10,477 bases of DNA from Thermoleophilia bacterium (GTDB lineage Bacteria > Actinomycetota > Thermoleophilia > Gaiellales > Gaiellaceae), in assembly GCA_016844515.1 (NCBI GenBank), contig JAERMP010000051.1, positions 1-10,477 on the forward strand, written 5' to 3'. How positions within the stretch are numbered: the first letter of the stretch is position 1; every line of letters begins with the position of its first letter. Below the pieces are notes generated by a model. That model ran no database searches. It was not told the origin of the DNA and was given only the letters and a program-made list of their open reading frames with translations. Positions 7,141-10,477 of the stretch are shown piece by piece. A program made the position numbers and the translations under genes.

Positions 7141-7160
7141 GGGCGAGGCATGCCTCGCCC
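7141..7160 (+). terminator. Perfect 20-bp palindrome after the ftsZ stop
   Basis: GGGCGAGGCA is followed directly by its exact reverse complement, beginning at the base after the TAG of ftsZ. As RNA it can form an 8-bp GC stem with a GCAU-type loop. No T run follows, so it is either a terminator of the U-less type seen in high-GC actinobacteria or a 3'-end stabiliser or protein-binding palindrome. It separates the parA-ftsZ operon from the next promoter at 7223. Confidence 0.5.
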
Positions 7161-7222
7161 TCGACCGCGCGCCACGTCTGGGCGACGCAAGCATCGCTCC
7201 AACGGCGCCATCTGAGTCGACG

Positions 7223-7234
7223 TACCCTCCCGCA
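7223..7234 (+). promoter_or_regulatory. Promoter -10 (TACCCT) for a leaderless transcript
   Basis: TACCCT at 7223-7228 is followed by exactly 6 nt and then ATG 7235, the same geometry as the element at 3662. No Shine-Dalgarno sequence precedes the ATG. The -35 position shows no match to TTGACA. Confidence 0.5.
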
Positions 7235-8572
7235 ATGCGAGGCGCCATCGCAGCAGGACACCCTTTGACGGCTGAGGCAGGCGCGCGAGCCCTGCGCGAG
7301 GGCGGCAACGCGGTAGATGCGCTGCTCGCGGCGGCATTCACGGCATTCGTCACCGAGGGCCCGCTGACCGGCCCCACCGGGGGCGGGTTCCTGCTGGTGC
7401 ACGAGCCGGGTGGGGAGACCACGGTGCTCGACTGCTTCTTCGGCGTCCCGGCGACACAGTTGGGAGAGATGGATGAGGTCCTGGTCGACTTCGGCGACTC
7501 GGGGACGCAGGTGTTCCACATCGGGCTCGGATCGGTCGCTGTCCCCGGATTGCTCGCGGGTCTGGAGGAAGCGCATCGGCGCTACGCGACGCAGGAGTGG
7601 GCTGAGCTCGTATCTCCAGCCGTCGACCTTGCGCGCGAGGGGTTCGTCCGTGACGAGCCGCGCGCATTCCTCCATCGGATTCTCGAGGGCGTGCTCCTAC
7701 GGGAGGAGAGTGGCCGGCGGGTCTACGGCGATCCTGCGCGCGTGGTCACAGCCGATTTCGTCCCGACGCTCGAGCGTGTGCGGGACGCCGGCGCCTCGGC
7801 GGTTTGCGAGCTCCTTCCCGAGTTCGAGGAGGATCTCCGCACGTACCGCGTCGCTGCTCCCGCCCCGCTCGAGATCGACGCGTGCGGGTACCGGATCCTT
7901 TCGATGCCGAAGCCGTCACTCGGCGGGGCAGTGGTCGAGCGCGTTCTCGAGCTGCTCGATGCTGCGGCGGCGGAGCCCACCCTGGAGGACGAGGTGCGAG
8001 CCATTGCCGATGCGTACGGTTCTTCGGGCTCAGGCCCGCTGACGGGCACTACGCACGTCTCGGTCGTCGATGCGTCGGGTATGTCCGCGGCGCTGTCATC
8101 GACGCTGGGCTCCGGGTCAGGGGTCTTTCGCGGAGGAACGCAGCTGAACAACATGCTCGGGGAGCTCGACGTCATCGGGCCTGGCGAGCATCTTCCCGGC
8201 GAACGCCTCGCGAGCATGATGACGCCCACACTCGTGCTCGAGGACGGCCGCCCACGGCTCGTCATCGGCAGTGCCGGGTCGGTGCGGCTGGCGGGTGCAA
8301 TTGCGCAGGTGACCTGGAGGATCCTTCGCGGCGCTCATGTCTCGGATGCGATCCGTGCTCCTCGCGTGCACGTGGACGGTGCGACCGTGCACCTCGAAGG
8401 AGGTTGGTCCGACGCGGAAGCTGCCGCTCTGCCCACGGATTGGGAGATCGTGCGCTGGGAGGGCATCAACCTCTTCTTCGGTGGGGTGCAGGCAGTCGAG
8501 AGGACCGCCGACGGAGAGCTCTTCGCTGCGGGCGATCCGCGGCGCGGAGGCGTCGGGCTGGTCGTCGAATGA
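7235..8572 (+). CDS. Gamma-glutamyltransferase-like Ntn hydrolase (atypical, cytosolic)
   Basis: 445 residues from ATG 7235. Family landmarks are AEAGARALREGGNAVDALLAAA (13-34), TGPTGGGFLLVH (45-56), WAELVSPAVDLAREGF (122-137), GTTHVSVVD (271-279), SGSGVFRGGTQLNNMLGE (293-310), ASMMTPTLVLEDG (326-338) and GSAGSVRLAGAIAQV (345-359). By analogy with the E. coli enzyme the precursor would self-cleave before Thr272, which then becomes the nucleophile. Differences stand out. It has no signal peptide, although most family members are periplasmic or secreted. It is about 100 residues shorter than usual. The R-E-x-A-P motif, whose Arg holds the glutamate carboxylate, is replaced by DCFFGVPA (66-73), and the oxyanion GSPGGS is GSAGSV. 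It may act on something other than glutathione. It overlaps the acetyltransferase gene by ATGA, so the two are probably co-translated. Confidence 0.88.
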   Translation: MRGAIAAGHPLTAEAGARALREGGNAVDALLAAAFTAFVTEGPLTGPTGGGFLLVHEPGGETTVLDCFFGVPATQLGEMDEVLVDFGDSGTQVFHIGLGSVAVPGLLAGLEEAHRRYATQEWAELVSPAVDLAREGFVRDEPRAFLHRILEGVLLREESGRRVYGDPARVVTADFVPTLERVRDAGASAVCELLPEFEEDLRTYRVAAPAPLEIDACGYRILSMPKPSLGGAVVERVLELLDAAAAEPTLEDEVRAIADAYGSSGSGPLTGTTHVSVVDASGMSAALSSTLGSGSGVFRGGTQLNNMLGELDVIGPGEHLPGERLASMMTPTLVLEDGRPRLVIGSAGSVRLAGAIAQVTWRILRGAHVSDAIRAPRVHVDGATVHLEGGWSDAEAAALPTDWEIVRWEGINLFFGGVQAVERTADGELFAAGDPRRGGVGLVVE

Positions 8573-9075
8573 TCCGCGTCCGCCCAGCTGGGCCCGGCGA
8601 CGCTGCGGCCCTCGTGGCGCTCGCGGAAGAGGTGGGCCGCGAGGACGGACGCTGGATCCTCGCCGCCGAGACCTGGCGTTCGGTCAGCGACGAGCGCAGA
8701 TACCTGCGGACGGTCCAGCGCCATCCGGACGCCGCGGTGTTCGTGGCCGATGACGACGGCCGGATCGCCGCGCGGCTCTCGCTCTCGCGCGATCCTCACC
8801 CATCGAGCCGGCACGTCGCCGATCTCGGGTTGATGGTCGCCGAGCAGTACCGCAGGAGGGGGATCGGCAGGATGCTGCTCGACGACGCGGTCGCCTGGGC
8901 GCGTGTTTCGGGCATCCGCAAGCTCGAGCTCCACGTCTTTCCGTGGAACGAGCCCGCGATCGGTCTCTACGAGTCGTTCGGGTTCGAACGTGAGGGCTAT
9001 CGCAAGGAGCACTACGCCCGCGCCGGCGAGTACGTCGATGCCATCCTGATGGCGTACTCGATCGCGGATAGATGA
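8569..9075 (+). CDS. GNAT-family N-acetyltransferase
   Basis: 168 residues from ATG 8569, which overlaps the stop of the preceding gene by four bases (ATGA). The open frame extends much further upstream, but that part is out-of-frame Arg-rich sequence inside the previous gene. The GNAT fold is clear: MIRVRPAGPGDAAALVALAEEV as beta1-alpha1, VFVADDDGRIAARLSLSRD as beta2-3, LGLMVAEQYRRRGIGRMLLDDAVAWA (87-112) with the acetyl-CoA pyrophosphate loop RRRGIG, and KLELHVFPWNEPAIGLYESFGFEREGYRKEHY (118-149) as motif B. It resembles the RimI/RimJ-like and phosphinothricin acetyltransferase-like groups; the substrate cannot be read. The last residue and the stop (AGA TGA) appear to come from the inverted-repeat element starting at 9071. 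Without that element the frame would end NGAS four codons later. Confidence 0.9.
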   Translation: MIRVRPAGPGDAAALVALAEEVGREDGRWILAAETWRSVSDERRYLRTVQRHPDAAVFVADDDGRIAARLSLSRDPHPSSRHVADLGLMVAEQYRRRGIGRMLLDDAVAWARVSGIRKLELHVFPWNEPAIGLYESFGFEREGYRKEHYARAGEYVDAILMAYSIADR

Positions 9076-9085
9076 CTGATGCCAC

Positions 9086-9111
9086 GATCTCGCGCGTCCG
9101 GATGCGCGATC
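9086..9111 (+). terminator. Hairpin just downstream of the acetyltransferase
   Basis: GATC-TC-GCGCGTCC can pair with GGATGCGC-GATC, up to 12 pairs including one G-U and a 2-nt bulge; the innermost pairs must open to form a loop. It begins 11 nt after the stop codon. There is no T run. It lies inside the left arm of the larger inverted repeat, so the two folds compete. Confidence 0.3.
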
Positions 9112-9177
9112 TGGCGCGTCGGGGCCGCTTCCGCCCGGGCGGAGGCCGTGAACCGGCCTCGCGCCGGGCGTGCGCTT

Positions 9178-9232
9178 CGCGACGGGAAAGCGACACCGAG
9201 GCGTCCAGCATCGCCGTCGCTTTCCCGTCGCG
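9178..9232. repeat. 17-bp perfect inverted repeat (stem-loop)
   Basis: CGCGACGGGAAAGCGAC (9178-9194) is the exact reverse complement of 9216-9232, with a 21-nt loop. It can form a very stable hairpin on either strand and lies midway between two convergent transcription units. A second, smaller stem (GAGGCCG 9142-9148 with CGGCCTC 9154-9160) and the 12-bp palindrome CCGCCCGGGCGG (9131-9142) sit just to the left. Together they form the core of the larger TA-flanked element. Confidence 0.75.
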
Positions 9233-9286
9233 CCCCCGAGCGGCCAGCTCACGTCCCGGAGACGGCGATCTCATGGCATCAATCAT

Positions 9287-9409
9287 CTAACGGCGCGTCG
9301 TAGGCCGTTCCGGCACTACGAGGTCGAAGAGAATCCGGTACGCAAGGCGGCCGCGAGCTCTCGGGCTGCGCCGGCGGAGGAGTAGGAAGAAGGTGTCGAG
9401 CAGCCGCAT
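9287..9409 (-). CDS. Possible small ORF, 40 residues
   Basis: On the - strand an ATG at 9409, 20 nt after the stop of the coiled-coil gene, opens a 40-codon frame ending in TAG at 9289-9287. The peptide starts MRLLDTFFLLLRRRSPRARG and continues RLAYRILFDLVVPERPTTRR: a short hydrophobic stretch followed by a strongly basic, partly amphipathic segment. About three quarters of third codon positions are G or C, somewhat lower than in the neighbours. There is no clear ribosome site. Its stop coincides with the outer end of the inverted-repeat element. It may be a real membrane-associated or nucleic-acid-binding small protein, or chance. Confidence 0.25.
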   Translation of the reverse strand: MRLLDTFFLLLRRRSPRARGRLAYRILFDLVVPERPTTRR

Positions 9410-9429
9410 TGACGTCGGTGGTTTCGGCC

Positions 9430-10477
9430 CTACGGCTCGGTTCCGCGGATCGGCACTACCTGGGCGTCGATCTGCGGTGCCTGCTCGTCGGAGGAAAGTG
9501 GGCGCGCCTCGAGTCGTTGAAGTCGCCAGTCGATCCGGGAGGCGAGCCGCTCGAGCTGCGTGAGGACGGCCTCGCGGTTCTCACGCGCGGCGGTCTCGGT
9601 GTGCTCCATGCGGAGCTCGAGCGCGCGAACCTCCAGCCGGAACCTCCCCTCACCCGCGAGCGCCGATGCCGTGGCGACGGCGGCTCCGCGGCCGTCCTCG
9701 ATTGAGTCGAGGCGATCGCCGAGCTCGTCGAAGCGCGCTTCGATGGACGACAGCTCGCTCGACCAGAACGCCGTCGTGCGCGCGAGCTCGGCACCTGCGG
9801 CGCCTCGGTCGCGAGCGACGGAGGTGAGCCGTTCAGTCAGATCGGTGACCCGTTGCCCGAGCTCACCCAGCTCGGATTCGAGCGTCGAAGATCCGACAGC
9901 CGTGCCAGGCATTGTCCCGATGGCGTCTCGGAGATCGGTGACGAGCTCGTCGACGGAAGTGCTCGCCTGCTCGAACCGGCGCCCGAGAGCCGCGATCTCA
10001 CGCTCCTTCTCCTTGCTTGTCGCAACCGTGGTCTCGACGGCGGACCCGAGGGCCTCGAGCTGGTCGGAAAGCGTCTCGATCCTTGCACCGGCCTCTGCGA
10101 CCTCACGCTCGAGCGGGACGAGAGCCTGCGCGCCGGATGCGCTCTCGATCGCCTCGACCCTGGTAACGGCTGCGCCGAGCGCCCGACGAAGCTCGACGAC
10201 CGCGGAGTCGAGACGTGCCTGCCCGTCGTCGATGAAGGCTCGGAGCTCTGCTGTCTCCTGTCGCCGTCGGGCGAGATCCTGTGCGGTCATCGCGACGGCA
10301 TCGGAGAGCGTGCCGACCTGCGACGCGAGCTCGTCCTCTCCTCGCGTCTTGCGCAGCTCGGCCAGATCTCGAGCGACCTGCGAGACCTCGACGTCGAAAC
10401 GCCTGCGGAGAGCCGAGACGTCGCCGTCGCGCCCCGCGAGGCCCGCCGCCGTCGTGGCCACCGTCGCCGCCAGGGTG
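9430..10477 (-). CDS. Long coiled-coil protein, C-terminal part (start outside window)
   Basis: The frame is open from the right edge of the window to TAG at 9432-9430, giving 348 complete codons in view. A GTG at 10461 could serve as start, but the codons before it (TLAAT) continue the same helical pattern, so I treat the gene as running off the edge. Nearly all visible sequence is heptad-like helix with hydrophobic residues every 3-4 positions (DLAELRKTRG; ARIETLSDQLEALGSAVE; ELGELGQRVTDLTERLTSV; RFDELGDRLDSIED), with no Cys and few Pro. It ends in a denser helix, RENREAVLTQLERLASRIDWRLQRLEAR, and a disordered tail closing VVPIRGTEP. No enzymatic motif is visible. Such proteins serve as scaffolds or as envelope or chromosome-structure components; nothing here decides which. 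It converges on the acetyltransferase unit. Confidence 0.82.
   Translation of the reverse strand, partial: TLAATVATTAAGLAGRDGDVSALRRRFDVEVSQVARDLAELRKTRGEDELASQVGTLSDAVAMTAQDLARRRQETAELRAFIDDGQARLDSAVVELRRALGAAVTRVEAIESASGAQALVPLEREVAEAGARIETLSDQLEALGSAVETTVATSKEKEREIAALGRRFEQASTSVDELVTDLRDAIGTMPGTAVGSSTLESELGELGQRVTDLTERLTSVARDRGAAGAELARTTAFWSSELSSIEARFDELGDRLDSIEDGRGAAVATASALAGEGRFRLEVRALELRMEHTETAARENREAVLTQLERLASRIDWRLQRLEARPLSSDEQAPQIDAQVVPIRGTEP

Larger units (their letters stand above)
9071..9287. mobile_element. Candidate MITE-like palindromic element flanked by TA
   Basis: The ends are imperfect inverted repeats. The left end (9071-9093) and the reverse complement of the right end (9265-9287) match at 19 of 23 positions, sharing GATGAYTGATGCCAYGA. 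The longer arms 9072-9128 and 9230-9286 align without gaps at 38 of 57 positions. The dinucleotide TA sits just outside both ends (9069-9070 and 9288-9289), as a TA target duplication of IS630/Tc1-mariner type elements would. Removing the element with one TA restores an acetyltransferase frame that ends four codons later. The centre holds further hairpins. No transposase is encoded, so it would be non-autonomous. The alternative is a large bidirectional terminator between convergent genes. The whole gap 9076-9429 is described by this entry, the hairpins and the possible small ORF at 9287-9409. Confidence 0.4.

Noticed and set aside
7804..8568. Upstream extension of the acetyltransferase frame
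   Set aside because: This Arg-rich sequence lies in another frame inside the GGT-like gene. GNAT homology begins at the ATG at 8569, which has the ATGA overlap.
8984..9000. tRNA T-loop-like GGGTTCGAACG
   Set aside because: It encodes FGFERE within the acetyltransferase motif B. No acceptor or anticodon stems surround it.
8335..9252. - strand open frame of 305 codons antisense to the GGT-like and acetyltransferase genes
   Set aside because: It crosses two well-supported + strand genes and shows no family motif.
9072..9290. + strand ORF of 72 codons starting at an ATG that overlaps the acetyltransferase stop, and its mirror on the - strand from 9286
   Set aside because: Both frames run through the palindromic element, and their N-termini resemble each other (MTDATIS versus MIDAMRS) only because the arms are inverted repeats. 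The products are low-complexity and Arg-rich. The overlap makes this worth remembering, but the inverted repeat explains it better.
9409..9705. + strand ORF of 98 codons opposite the coiled-coil gene
   Set aside because: It lies antisense to the heptad-patterned reading frame, with no motif or ribosome site.
1..10477. CRISPR arrays, rRNA/tRNA genes, complete insertion sequences, prophage genes
   Set aside because: I found no regularly spaced repeats, conserved RNA signatures, transposase or phage structural motifs on either strand.

Overview
The window is high-GC, densely packed bacterial chromosome. Most genes lie on the + strand, with overlaps or short gaps. Codon use, gene content and two promoters of the form TANNNT-6 nt-ATG (leaderless transcripts) suggest an actinobacterium, most likely the class Thermoleophilia (Gaiellales/Solirubrobacterales). 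That placement is inference from protein style, not a database result.

Layout. (1) Positions 3-1916: C-terminal 637 residues of an Lhr-type DNA helicase, whose N-terminal motor lies upstream of the window. (2) 1929-2351: small lipoprotein. (3) 2391-3614: 407-residue protein I do not recognise. (4) 3674-4824: a leaderless two-gene unit, a 68-residue helical protein whose stop overlaps (GTGA) the start of a two-domain cupin protein. (5) 4832-7140: promoter, a ParA-family ATPase with a 50-residue N-terminal extension, and an overlapping FtsZ with an unusual N-terminal extension of about 115 residues, closed by a perfect 20-bp palindrome. (6) 7223-9075: a leaderless gamma-glutamyltransferase-like enzyme overlapping (ATGA) a GNAT acetyltransferase. 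(7) 9071-9289: a TA-flanked imperfect inverted-repeat element in the convergent intergenic region. (8) 9287-10477, - strand: a possible 40-residue small ORF and a long coiled-coil protein running off the right edge.

The most interesting part is the ParA-FtsZ pair. A chromosome-partition-type ATPase is co-transcribed with the division tubulin; there is no ParB gene and no division/cell-wall cluster in view. The FtsZ begins with a basic peptide ([14 protein letters not shown]) that resembles the short ParA-stimulating tail at the N-terminus of ParB, and both proteins carry a PRLHxVP motif in their extensions. This suggests ParA might act directly on FtsZ to place or time division; that is a hypothesis. 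Second is the 217-bp palindromic element with TA at both ends, which supplies the last residue and the stop of the acetyltransferase and looks like a MITE or an elaborate bidirectional terminator. Third, the gamma-glutamyltransferase-like enzyme keeps the catalytic Thr but lacks the usual glutamate-binding Arg motif, so its substrate may differ from glutathione.
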